Assembly (NCBI RefSeq): GCF_028281305.1
Contig: NZ_JANQKD010000003.1
Span: 1 to 64,000 of the forward strand
Length of the DNA: 64,000 bases
Origin: Pelagibius sp.
Lineage (GTDB): Bacteria > Pseudomonadota > Alphaproteobacteria > Kiloniellales > Kiloniellaceae
Direction: 5' to 3'
Shown piece after piece: positions 9,629-20,082 of this stretch (position 1 is the stretch's first letter; each line of letters starts with the position of its first letter). A model generated the notes under the pieces. That model saw only the letters and a program-made list of their open reading frames with translations. It made no database searches and had not been told where the DNA came from. Position numbers and translations under genes: made by a program.

Positions 9629-11143
9629 TCAGTTCAGCTTGACGTAGACGGCCTTGGTCTCGGTAAAGGCCTCAAAGGCCTGGCGGCCGCGGTTGCGCCC
9701 CCACCCGGACTGCTTGTAACCGCCGAAGGGCATCGCGGCGTCAAAGACGTTGTAGCAGTTCACAAAGACCGTCCCGGCACGGACCGCCTTGGCGACATGA
9801 TGGGTCTTGCGGACGTCTGTCGTCCAAATGCCGGCGCCAAGACCGTAGTCGGAATCATTGGCGCGCCGGACGACATCATCGATCTCGGAGAACCGCTCAA
9901 TCGACGCGACGGGACCGAAGATTTCTTCGCGAACGATCGACATGTCCGGATCGACGTCGGTGAAAAGCGTCGGCTGGACGAAGTAGCCCTTGTCACTTGC
10001 CCGGGCGCCGCCGACCGCGACGGTTGCGCCGTCCGACTTGCCGGCATCGATGTAGCCCATCACCGTGTTGAGCTGGTTCTGGGAGACGAGCGGCCCCATG
10101 TCGGTGCTGGGTTCCTGGCCTGAGCCGAGACGGATCTTCTTGGCTTCCTCGACCATGCCCGCCACGAACTTGTCATAGACCTTGTCTTCGACATAGATCC
10201 GCGTGCCTGCGCAGCAGCACTCGCCCTGGTTAAAGAAGACGCCCATCGCAACGCCGGCAATGGCATCATCGAGATCCGCATCGGCGAAGATGATGTCCGG
10301 CGACTTTCCGCCAAGCTCCAACGTCACCTTCTTGAGGTTCGAGTCGGCGACCGACTTGAGCAAGCCTCGGCCGGTGCGGGTGGAGCCCGTGAAGCCGATC
10401 TTGTCTACCTGCGGATGTTCCACGAGGCGTGCGCCCGCGTCTGTGCCGTAGCCATGAACGATGTTGATGACGCCAGGCGGCACACCGGCCTCAAGCGCCA
10501 GCTCGCCGAAGCGCGTGATCGACAGCGGCGTTACCTCGGAAGGCTTCAGCACGACCGTGTTCCCGGCGGCGAGCGCGCCCGCCATCTGCCAACCTGCGGC
10601 GATCAGAAGCGGGTAGTTCCAGGGCGTGATGAGACCGACGACGCCGACCGGCTCTTCGACCGTGTAGGCGTGGAACTCCGCGCCCGGTATCGCGAAGTCC
10701 GATGTCGGCACCACATGGCCTTCGCGCGTGCGGGCATGGGCGGCCATGTAATGGAAGAGGTCCGCGGTCAGAGGAATATCCGCCACGCGGGCAACCTTTA
10801 CCGGCTTGCCGTTGTCGAGGCTTTCGATCCAGGCCAGTTCCTCACCGTTCTCCTCGATGAGGTCGCCCAGTTTCTGCAGAATGCGCTGACGCTCGGCAGG
10901 AAGCATGCTCGGCCAGGGCCCTTCGTCGAAGGCTTTGCGCGCTGCGGCGACCGCAGCGTCGACATCTGTGGCATTGCCGAGCGCGACCGAGGCAAGCGCC
11001 TCCTCGGTTGCCGGATTGAGCGTCTCAAAGGTTTGTCCAGATTTCGCGTCGACCCACTCGCCGTCAATGAGAAGCCGGTGGGTCCGGTTGAGGAAACTCT
11101 CGGCGGGACCGAGTGAGGACTTGAGAGGCGTTACGACGTTCAC
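9629..11143 (-). CDS. NAD(P)-dependent aldehyde dehydrogenase
   Basis: VTLELGGKSPDIIFADADLD and FFNQGECCCAGTRIYVE; Cys active site and the ALDH glutamate motif. Confidence 0.95.
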   Translation of the reverse strand: MNVVTPLKSSLGPAESFLNRTHRLLIDGEWVDAKSGQTFETLNPATEEALASVALGNATDVDAAVAAARKAFDEGPWPSMLPAERQRILQKLGDLIEENGEELAWIESLDNGKPVKVARVADIPLTADLFHYMAAHARTREGHVVPTSDFAIPGAEFHAYTVEEPVGVVGLITPWNYPLLIAAGWQMAGALAAGNTVVLKPSEVTPLSITRFGELALEAGVPPGVINIVHGYGTDAGARLVEHPQVDKIGFTGSTRTGRGLLKSVADSNLKKVTLELGGKSPDIIFADADLDDAIAGVAMGVFFNQGECCCAGTRIYVEDKVYDKFVAGMVEEAKKIRLGSGQEPSTDMGPLVSQNQLNTVMGYIDAGKSDGATVAVGGARASDKGYFVQPTLFTDVDPDMSIVREEIFGPVASIERFSEIDDVVRRANDSDYGLGAGIWTTDVRKTHHVAKAVRAGTVFVNCYNVFDAAMPFGGYKQSGWGRNRGRQAFEAFTETKAVYVKLN

Positions 11144-11346
11144 CGCGAAGCTCCTTTCCAGTTCCGAGTTGCATCGACCGGTTCGGCGCGGACTGCAGTC
11201 GGCCTCCGAACCCAGGAGCTATGGTGAAGACTTGAACGCGCCGCGTATTCCAAGGACGCGGCACGGATTCTGAATTCCCTGATCCCACCGACATGAAAGT
11301 CGGAGCAGGCCCGAAATCACCGAAGAGAGTCGCCGGCGACTTAGGC

Positions 11347-11934
11347 CTAGGCTTTGCGACCAAGCTCAAGCAGAAGCTGGGTCTTCATCAGGTCGCGTGC
11401 CTTTGCCGGTGTCACCCGCGACCCCCGGATCAGCATGGCGCCGGCAAGGCCGTCCATCAGTGCAGCGAGGCGCCATGCCGCCGCCTCTGTATCGATCCGC
11501 TGCGACCCTCTTTTCTTCCCTGTCCGAACGAGCAGGTCTGCGATCAGCTGGTGCCACTCCGCCATGGACGCATTCATGACTTGCGCCAGACGGTCGTCGC
11601 GATGCGCCTCGTCCTGCGCATTGAGCCAGAGGCGCCAATGCCGCATGTCCCCGTCTTCGACCATCCAGTCGGCCAGACGTTCGAGCGCCTCCAGCCCTGG
11701 CAAGCCCGCCACCAGCGCCTGCACCTCGTCAATCTCCCGCCTTGCAGCCAGGCGCACGGCTTCGGCCCGCAGTTCGGCCCACGACGGAAAGTAGTGGTGC
11801 AAGAGCCCGGAACCGACCCCAAGGGCCTTGGTCACGTCGCGCGTCGCCGCTTGTGCCAATCCCCTGCGAAGCACGGCTTCCGTTGCGGCTTCGACGATCT
11901 GGCGGCGGCGCTCGGCACCCGACAGACGCGCCAT
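11347..11934 (-). CDS. TetR family (BetI-like) regulator
   Basis: MARLSGAERRRQIVEAATEAVLRRGLAQAATRDVTKALGVGSGLLHHYFPSWAEL. Confidence 0.88.
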   Translation of the reverse strand: MARLSGAERRRQIVEAATEAVLRRGLAQAATRDVTKALGVGSGLLHHYFPSWAELRAEAVRLAARREIDEVQALVAGLPGLEALERLADWMVEDGDMRHWRLWLNAQDEAHRDDRLAQVMNASMAEWHQLIADLLVRTGKKRGSQRIDTEAAAWRLAALMDGLAGAMLIRGSRVTPAKARDLMKTQLLLELGRKA

Positions 11935-11964
11935 TGCAATGTCTCCTTGAAGCTTGGATCTGTG

Positions 11965-11996
11965 TTGAACATATGCTCAATTGAACAATTGCTCAA
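11965..11996. promoter_or_regulatory. Two adjacent 16-bp operator-like sites, TTGAACA-N2-TGCTCAA
   Basis: ttgaacatatgctcaa|ttgaacaattgctcaa, directly abutting, in the TetR/amine oxidase divergent intergenic region. Confidence 0.7.
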
Positions 11997-12009
11997 CTCA
12001 GGAAATCGC

Positions 12010-13479
12010 ATGCGCCAAGAAAACCACGTCATCGTCGTCGGCGGCGGAGCCGCAGGACTGGCCGCCGCTGCGGCCGTGGAACAAGCCGGCCTCTCCTGCC
12101 AGCTGCTGGAAGCGCAGGCGTGCCTGGGGGGCCGCATCCGGACGGTCCCGCTGCGCAGCGGCGGCGTCTTCGACGAGGGCGCGCAGATGGTGAACGGCGA
12201 CATGCACGCCGTCCTCGACCTTGCAGCGCGGGCAGGCCTGCACCTGTCGCCGGTCCCGCGGGCCGGGATCGGCCTTTGCCTGGCTCAGGGGAGCACCCGG
12301 CGCTTCGAAGATCTGATTTCAGTCGGCGAACTGCATGAACTTCTGGAGGAACAGGTGCTGCGCTGGGACAGCCCCGGCGAGGCGCTCCGCGCGCTGCGCC
12401 TGAAGCTCGCGTGGTGGAACACCCCCTGGGAAAGCCTTGGCGAAGCGGGGCGCGGGCTGCGGCTGCTGGTCGCAAAGCGGACTGCCCCGAAGGAGAGCCT
12501 TGCCGAGGCTCTGCGCGGCTTGTTGTTGGAGGCCGAAGAGCACGCCATGGCCTACTCCCACTTCTCCGAGGTCCTCGGCGCCGCACCGGAGGACATCCAT
12601 GCGCAGGCGGTGAGAGACATCTTCGCGCGCTACGCTTCGGAGCGGGATGACCTGGAATTCCAGATCGCCGGCGGCATGATCGGGATCGTCGACCAGCTTG
12701 CATTGGAGCTGCGCCACAGACCGCGCCTGAGCACGCCCGTTGAGCGCATTCGCGCCACCGGCGATCGGGTGGAGGTCGTCGCGGCAGCGGAGACCTGGAC
12801 AGCCGATCATGTGATCGTGGCCGTGCCGCCGCCCGCGGCCCGGCGGATCACTTTCGAAGTGGACAGCGGCGATGAGCTGGCAGCGCTTCTGGCGTCCTTC
12901 ACGGCCGGCGCCATGATCAAGACGGTCCTCGTTTTCGATCGCGCATTCTGGCGTCTCAAGGGACTCAGCGGCGCGGCGCTCTTCGCGGACACACCGGGCC
13001 TGGCGGTGGTCGATGGAAGCGGCGACGGCCCCTTCCCGTCCCGGCTCACCGCCTTCCTCGGCGGCCCCCTCGCGCGCCAATGGGCTGCGCTGTCGCAGGA
13101 GGCGCGCCAGGACCTGCTCCTGGGCCGCCTGAGCCACGCCTTTGGCGAGGGCGTCCGCGCGCCTTTGGAGACCGCCGAAGCGGTCTGGATCGACCATCCC
13201 TGGTCCGGCGGCGGTTACAACGCGACCGTCCGGGTCGGCGGCAATCCCGACGCGGTCGCCCGGCTGGCCGCCTGGGGCGGCCGGGTCCGCTTCGCCGGGG
13301 CGGAAGTCGATGACCGGTTCTGGGGCTATGTGGAGGGCGCTATCCACAGCGGGCGTTCCGTCGCCGCACAGATCACCGGCAACGCTGCTGGCGATGTCAT
13401 TTGTGAGACTGCGGAGCCCCAAGGGGCTTTTGGGGGGAGCCGCCCGAAGGCGGAAAGGGGTGTTGTCTCAGAGCGGTAG
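12010..13479 (+). CDS. Flavin monoamine oxidase family FAD-dependent oxidoreductase
   Basis: MRQENHVIVVGGGAAGLAAAAAVEQAGLSCQLLEAQACLGGRIRT (GxGxxG dinucleotide motif) and C-terminal 'GRVRFAGAEVDDRFWGYVEGAIHSGRSVA'. Confidence 0.9.
   Translation: MRQENHVIVVGGGAAGLAAAAAVEQAGLSCQLLEAQACLGGRIRTVPLRSGGVFDEGAQMVNGDMHAVLDLAARAGLHLSPVPRAGIGLCLAQGSTRRFEDLISVGELHELLEEQVLRWDSPGEALRALRLKLAWWNTPWESLGEAGRGLRLLVAKRTAPKESLAEALRGLLLEAEEHAMAYSHFSEVLGAAPEDIHAQAVRDIFARYASERDDLEFQIAGGMIGIVDQLALELRHRPRLSTPVERIRATGDRVEVVAAAETWTADHVIVAVPPPAARRITFEVDSGDELAALLASFTAGAMIKTVLVFDRAFWRLKGLSGAALFADTPGLAVVDGSGDGPFPSRLTAFLGGPLARQWAALSQEARQDLLLGRLSHAFGEGVRAPLETAEAVWIDHPWSGGGYNATVRVGGNPDAVARLAAWGGRVRFAGAEVDDRFWGYVEGAIHSGRSVAAQITGNAAGDVICETAEPQGAFGGSRPKAERGVVSER
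13404..13470. repeat. Nested inverted-repeat element at the 3' end of the amine oxidase gene
   Basis: Outer TGAGAC (13404-13409) / GTCTCA (13465-13470); inner perfect hairpin agccccaaggggct (13415-13428) and gccgcccgaaggcgg (13439-13453). Confidence 0.55.
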
Positions 13480-13558
13480 AGGCACTTCTTCAACACTGCC
13501 CTCGACACCGCTATGTGACATTTGGACGAAACAGCAAAAAATGATGGCGCGCCTCTTG

Positions 13559-15809
<2,251 letters not shown>

Positions 15810-15866
15810 ATTCGGCGGGGAGTGTCCCTTCCCTCCTTCGAAGACAGTGATGCGTTAAGATGCATC

Positions 15867-15891
15867 GGGCGGGCCTTTCGGTCCGCCCTTT
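15867..15891 (+). terminator. Rho-independent terminator downstream of katG
   Basis: gggcgggcc-tttc-ggtccgccc followed by tttgcttt. Confidence 0.7.
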
Positions 15892-15964
15892 GCTTTGAAG
15901 GCCAGGCAGTCCGGTGCTCCGGGTGTCTGGACGAGGCCTAAGTACACCGCGGGGGTCGGCACGC

Positions 15965-16108
15965 CTAGAGATTGCCGTAGATGAAGTTTGCCCGCGGCTC
16001 AAAGGCGCCGAAGGCGATCGCGAGGATCAGAAGGGCAAACCAGCACGCTGTGAGGGTGATCGCCAGCGGGCGCGGCAGTCGTCGGATAAGCTGTGTATAG
16101 AGCCACAT
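15965..16108 (-). CDS. 47-aa single-TM microprotein with C-terminal FIYGNL; candidate DltX-type acyl shuttle
   Basis: Hand reverse-complement translation: MWLYTQLIRRLPRPLAITLTACWFALLILAIAFGAFEPRANFIYGNL*. ATG immediately follows the MBOAT TGA (ggagcagggTGAATG), with GGAG at SD distance. Basic N-terminus then a TM predicts N-in/C-out. Below the ORF-track size cutoff. Confidence 0.82.
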   Translation of the reverse strand: MWLYTQLIRRLPRPLAITLTACWFALLILAIAFGAFEPRANFIYGNL

Positions 16109-17257
16109 TCACCCTGCTCCCAAAACGAGGCGGCCGAAGACCTCGGCCATGGTGGCAAGATCGGGCTGGCGGACCAGTAGGAAGCCCAGCATTGCGAAAT
16201 GCAGGGTCACGACACCGCCGCAGAAGTTCGCCGCAAAACGCAGAATCCGCTGCTCGTCCGGCAGTGGTCCCAACCGGCGGGCCACCTGCTGCCAGACAAT
16301 GATGCCGAGACCGTGGTAAAGGCCCCATAGCAGGTAACGGAGCGACATTTCATGCCATAGCCCGATCGCCACCATGGTTGCCAGAGACGACAGTGCCGGG
16401 TTGCGGGTCACTGCGCTGATCCCGCCGTAGACGTACTGCCGCACGAGGCTGGTTAGCGAGATATGCCACCGTTGCCAGAAAACGGGCAGACTGGTGCTCA
16501 GAAAGGGCCAGTTGAAGTTCTCCATGACCCGGACCCCCAACAGCCGGGCGAAGCCTATCGCAATGTCGGACGCGCCCGAAAACTGCATGTAGAGGCCGAA
16601 GCCAATTCCCAGCATTGCAAGGTAGAGCCCTGCCCGCGACTCGGGCTCGGCAAGGCCGCCGGTCCAATCGCTGTAGAGTTGGGCAATCAGAAAGTTGCCG
16701 ACGAAAGCGATCTTCACGTAGCCGTAAACCAAGCGCTCGAGGCCCTCTGAAAACAGCGCCGGATCCCAGCGGTGCCTCCGGCGGTCGCGGTCGAAGGCCG
16801 GATAGCGGTGAATCGGGCCGATAACCAGCGTCGGAAGGAAGAACAGGTATTCGCCGAGGTCAAAAAACGCCTTTGCCTCGAGCCGCCCCATATAGCGCTC
16901 CAGCACAAAGTGAACGCAGCGCAGTGAGTAGAAGGAGAGTCCGAGCGGGATGATGGTGCCCCGCAGAACGTCATCTCCAGCGGTCGAGCTGAGGACCTTG
17001 AAAAAAATCAGACAGGCCAACGCCGGCAACAGCGCCACGGCGGTTTGCGCCCCGCTCATTGTGGGGCGCCGCGTGAGCTGGGCTGTAGCCAAAGTCAGCA
17101 GCACCAGCAGTACTGCCGAGAGCGGTGCCTTGATGGCGAGAAAGACGAGGGTGATGGCGGCAAGAAGACGAAAACGCGACGCCGCCGGCCACAGCCAGAA
17201 CAGGGTCGTTGTGCCCGAAATCCAGGCGAGCCACTCCATAGACAGATAACTCACCAC
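16109..17257 (-). CDS. MBOAT family O-acyltransferase (DltB/AlgI-like)
   Basis: Multi-TM; 'MVAIGLWHEMSLRYLLWGLYHGLGI' matches the MBOAT catalytic His region, and 'FLPTLVIGPIHRYPAFDRDR' is DltB/AlgI-like. Alternative start at 17239. Confidence 0.88.
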   Translation of the reverse strand: MVSYLSMEWLAWISGTTTLFWLWPAASRFRLLAAITLVFLAIKAPLSAVLLVLLTLATAQLTRRPTMSGAQTAVALLPALACLIFFKVLSSTAGDDVLRGTIIPLGLSFYSLRCVHFVLERYMGRLEAKAFFDLGEYLFFLPTLVIGPIHRYPAFDRDRRRHRWDPALFSEGLERLVYGYVKIAFVGNFLIAQLYSDWTGGLAEPESRAGLYLAMLGIGFGLYMQFSGASDIAIGFARLLGVRVMENFNWPFLSTSLPVFWQRWHISLTSLVRQYVYGGISAVTRNPALSSLATMVAIGLWHEMSLRYLLWGLYHGLGIIVWQQVARRLGPLPDEQRILRFAANFCGGVVTLHFAMLGFLLVRQPDLATMAEVFGRLVLGAG

Positions 17258-17275
17258 AAACCCGCCCTTGCCGCG

Positions 17276-18199
17276 CTACGCCTTGCGTGTCGACCGCGCA
17301 TGATGGCCGAGGCTATGCAGATAACGCCGCCGTGCCTCCTGGAAGTCAGGTGCCGGCCCCGTCTCAAGAGGCGGGTAACCGAGCCTTTCCAGCCAGTCCG
17401 CAGCCAGCGGGGCGAGCCTGGCGACCTGTGGCATCGGCAGTTCCCGCCAGCGGTCCCGACTGTTCGTGTGAACGCTGCTGCTCTGATAGCTCTTGTGGTC
17501 GCTGAACCCGAGATCGCCGACCCGCGCCAGCGCGCCTTCGGCGAAACCGGTATCTGTGTCGGCGCCCATAAAGCCGAGAATGTCCGTCAGACTTCCGGTG
17601 AGGTCGTCGACAAGATCCTCGTAGCGGAGGATCAGAACCTGCTGTGGGCGCCGCTGGCCCAGTGCTACCAGGGCCTCGCTGACGTCGATCCAGGAATGCA
17701 GGAAGGCTTCGATCGGCTGCGGCCAGCGGCGCACATAGTGATGAAGCACCTGAGGGTAGCTTCCCATGGCATCGCAGAACTCGCGGCAGCTCACCGCCAC
17801 GCTGAAGGGATGGCGCAGGATCCCCAAATAGCGTACCCGGTCGCCGCAGAGCCGCTCGATCATCGGGATCTGGAAGGCGTCGAAGGCTGTTTTCTCGGCC
17901 CAGAAACGTTTGCCGGATTGCCGTGCGAAGTCGTCGAGGAAGCCGAAGCAAAGTGCCCGCAGGCGATCCAACGTTTCGCTTTCCTCGAAACCCAGGTATT
18001 CAAGTCCCGACAGCACGCCCATATCGGTACCTTCAGCGGTTACATCCGCCGCCAGAAAACGGGCTGCCGCCCCGAACAGATGAGTTTCGGGCGGAGCGGC
18101 GATTTCCGGATGGGCATCGAGCAACCGGCGCAGCAGCGTGGTGCCGGAGCGCGGATGCCCCAAGATGATGGTTCCGCTGATTGTCGAGGCAGCGCTCAC
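17276..18199 (-). CDS. Sulfotransferase family protein
   Basis: 'GTIILGHPRSGTTLLRRLLDAHPEIAAPPETHLF' (5'-PSB PAPS-binding loop) and 'YLGILRHPFSVAVSCREF' (3'-phosphate binding region). Confidence 0.9.
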   Translation of the reverse strand: MSAASTISGTIILGHPRSGTTLLRRLLDAHPEIAAPPETHLFGAAARFLAADVTAEGTDMGVLSGLEYLGFEESETLDRLRALCFGFLDDFARQSGKRFWAEKTAFDAFQIPMIERLCGDRVRYLGILRHPFSVAVSCREFCDAMGSYPQVLHHYVRRWPQPIEAFLHSWIDVSEALVALGQRRPQQVLILRYEDLVDDLTGSLTDILGFMGADTDTGFAEGALARVGDLGFSDHKSYQSSSVHTNSRDRWRELPMPQVARLAPLAADWLERLGYPPLETGPAPDFQEARRRYLHSLGHHARSTRKA

Positions 18200-20082
18200 G
18201 ACCCTGTTTCTTTCAGCGACCGGCGATCACCCAGCTGCCGCTCAACGGCTTTCACTGCATGGTCAATGCTGATCATGCTCATGGTTTCGCGGGGACTCAG
18301 CTGAAGCCGGAAGGCCCGCTCCAGCGCCATCACGAACTCCAAGAATTTCAGTGAGTCGACGCTGCCCGTGTCGTCCAATCGGGTTTCCGCAGACAGACTC
18401 TCCGGCGGCACCCCCAGGGTCTCCGCCGCCACAGCCAGCACCTGGTCAAGCAGCGTTGCGCCCTGTCTCTGGCCGCTCTCTTCGGCCTCGGCTACCAGCC
18501 GGCGTAGCGCCTCGATCTCGACCTTGCCCGAAGGGCCGTAGGGCAGCGCCGGCAAGACCACGATGCGGTCAGGCACCTTCTCCGGTGCCAGCTCCTGCCG
18601 GCAATGCGCCATGACCGCTGGCGGCAAGTCGGTGTGCGAGCTCTCGGACGCTACAACGCAGCCGATCACGCGCTCACCCAAAAGACGGTCCGGCAGACCG
18701 ACCGTCGCCGCCGCTGTCACCTCAGGAGCCGACAGCAGCGCCGTGGTCACGTCTTCGGGGTAGACATTGGTGCCGCCGCGCAGGATGACGCTCTTGATGC
18801 GGCCGACGATCCGGTAGAAGCCATCGGCATCGCGCATGCCGAGATCGCCGGTCTTCAGCCAGCCCTCTTCGGTGAGAACCGCCCGCGTTGCTTCCGGCGC
18901 CTTAAAGTAGCCGGCCATCACGTTGTCGCCGCGGATCCAAATCTCACCGGGCTGGCCATCGGCCGCCGGTCGGCCATCGGGATCGGCAAGCATCACCTCG
19001 CAGTCCACCGGCTTTCCGATGGTGCCTATGCGCCGCGTCTCCGTGCTGGGGCCACAGTAGAGCGCCTCGCAACAGGTTTCCGTCAGGCCATAGGCATTCA
19101 CGACCATTATTTTGAAGCGCGCTTCTACCGTCTGCCATACGCCTTCGTCCAGCGGTCCGGCCGTGGAAACGGCGAAGCGAAACTCCGGATGGCGGAAGCT
19201 GTCATTGTAGTCCTCCGGCAGCATAGCCATCATACCCAGCACGGTCGGCACGGTGACGAGGTGGCTTGCGCGGTGTTGGTAGGCTGCGTCGAGCATCTGC
19301 CCAAGCGAATGCATTGCGACCGGTTGCGGGCGCACGACGGTCGCGCCGCTGGACAGCGCTTGAAGCGGGCCCTGGTTCAGGCCATCCGAGTGATGCAGGG
19401 GCAAGTGATTGACGATGACACTGTTCTCGCCGATACCGAACTGCCGCTGGAGGGTTTGCATCTGCACGGCCAGGTTCGCAAAGGTGATCTCCACCCCCTT
19501 GGGCTCCGAGGTGGTACCGGAGGTGAAGAGTATTAGCGCCGTGGCATCGCTTGCCGCGTGCGTCACCGGCGCTGTCTCGCTCTGCTCTTGGAGCATCGCC
19601 GGATAGCTGTCCGTGTTATCTCGAGACCGCCCGCGCAGCAGCAGACCGAAAGCGTTTTTCTGTACCTTCAACGGCTCGATCCGGATCACTGGCACTTCGA
19701 GACGGCTGCTCACCGCGAGGCTTCGCTCAACGACCGCCGTGTCGGCGAAGACGGCCGCAGGCTCTGCCCTTTCGATCAGCACCGTAAGCTCGGCGGCTGA
19801 GGCGGCGGGGTCAATAACGACAGCGGTCAGTCCCATGGTCAGCGTAGCGCCATAGAGGGTCGTGACCGCGGCATCGTCCGCCGAGGCAATCACTACCCTT
19901 GCTTCGGGCTCAAGACCAAGCCGAGCAAAGAGCCCGCGGGTCTGCGCTATGCGCGTTCCTACCTCGCCATGGGTCAGAGTGACGGCACCGAGGAAGAAGG
20001 GTTTGGCCGCCGCCATTCGCTCGGCGGTGCCGGCGATCATCCGGCCAATGGTCCCATTGACCGGGCTGTCGGTATCCGTCAT
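18196..20082 (-). CDS. AMP-dependent acyl/amino-acid ligase fused to a C-terminal phosphopantetheine carrier domain (DltA/DltC-like fusion)
   Basis: 'ALILFTSGTTSEPKGVEITFANL', 'NAYGLTETCCEALY', 'GWLKTGDLGMRDADGFYRIVGRIKSVILRGGTNVYPEDV'; C-terminal 'TRLDDTGSVDSLKFLEFVMALERAF' with DSL carrier serine. ATGA overlap with both neighbours. Confidence 0.9.
   Translation of the reverse strand: MTDTDSPVNGTIGRMIAGTAERMAAAKPFFLGAVTLTHGEVGTRIAQTRGLFARLGLEPEARVVIASADDAAVTTLYGATLTMGLTAVVIDPAASAAELTVLIERAEPAAVFADTAVVERSLAVSSRLEVPVIRIEPLKVQKNAFGLLLRGRSRDNTDSYPAMLQEQSETAPVTHAASDATALILFTSGTTSEPKGVEITFANLAVQMQTLQRQFGIGENSVIVNHLPLHHSDGLNQGPLQALSSGATVVRPQPVAMHSLGQMLDAAYQHRASHLVTVPTVLGMMAMLPEDYNDSFRHPEFRFAVSTAGPLDEGVWQTVEARFKIMVVNAYGLTETCCEALYCGPSTETRRIGTIGKPVDCEVMLADPDGRPAADGQPGEIWIRGDNVMAGYFKAPEATRAVLTEEGWLKTGDLGMRDADGFYRIVGRIKSVILRGGTNVYPEDVTTALLSAPEVTAAATVGLPDRLLGERVIGCVVASESSHTDLPPAVMAHCRQELAPEKVPDRIVVLPALPYGPSGKVEIEALRRLVAEAEESGQRQGATLLDQVLAVAAETLGVPPESLSAETRLDDTGSVDSLKFLEFVMALERAFRLQLSPRETMSMISIDHAVKAVERQLGDRRSLKETGS

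Noticed and set aside
12319-13422. Minus-strand 367-aa ORF opposite the amine oxidase
   Set aside because: Antisense shadow with no domain support.
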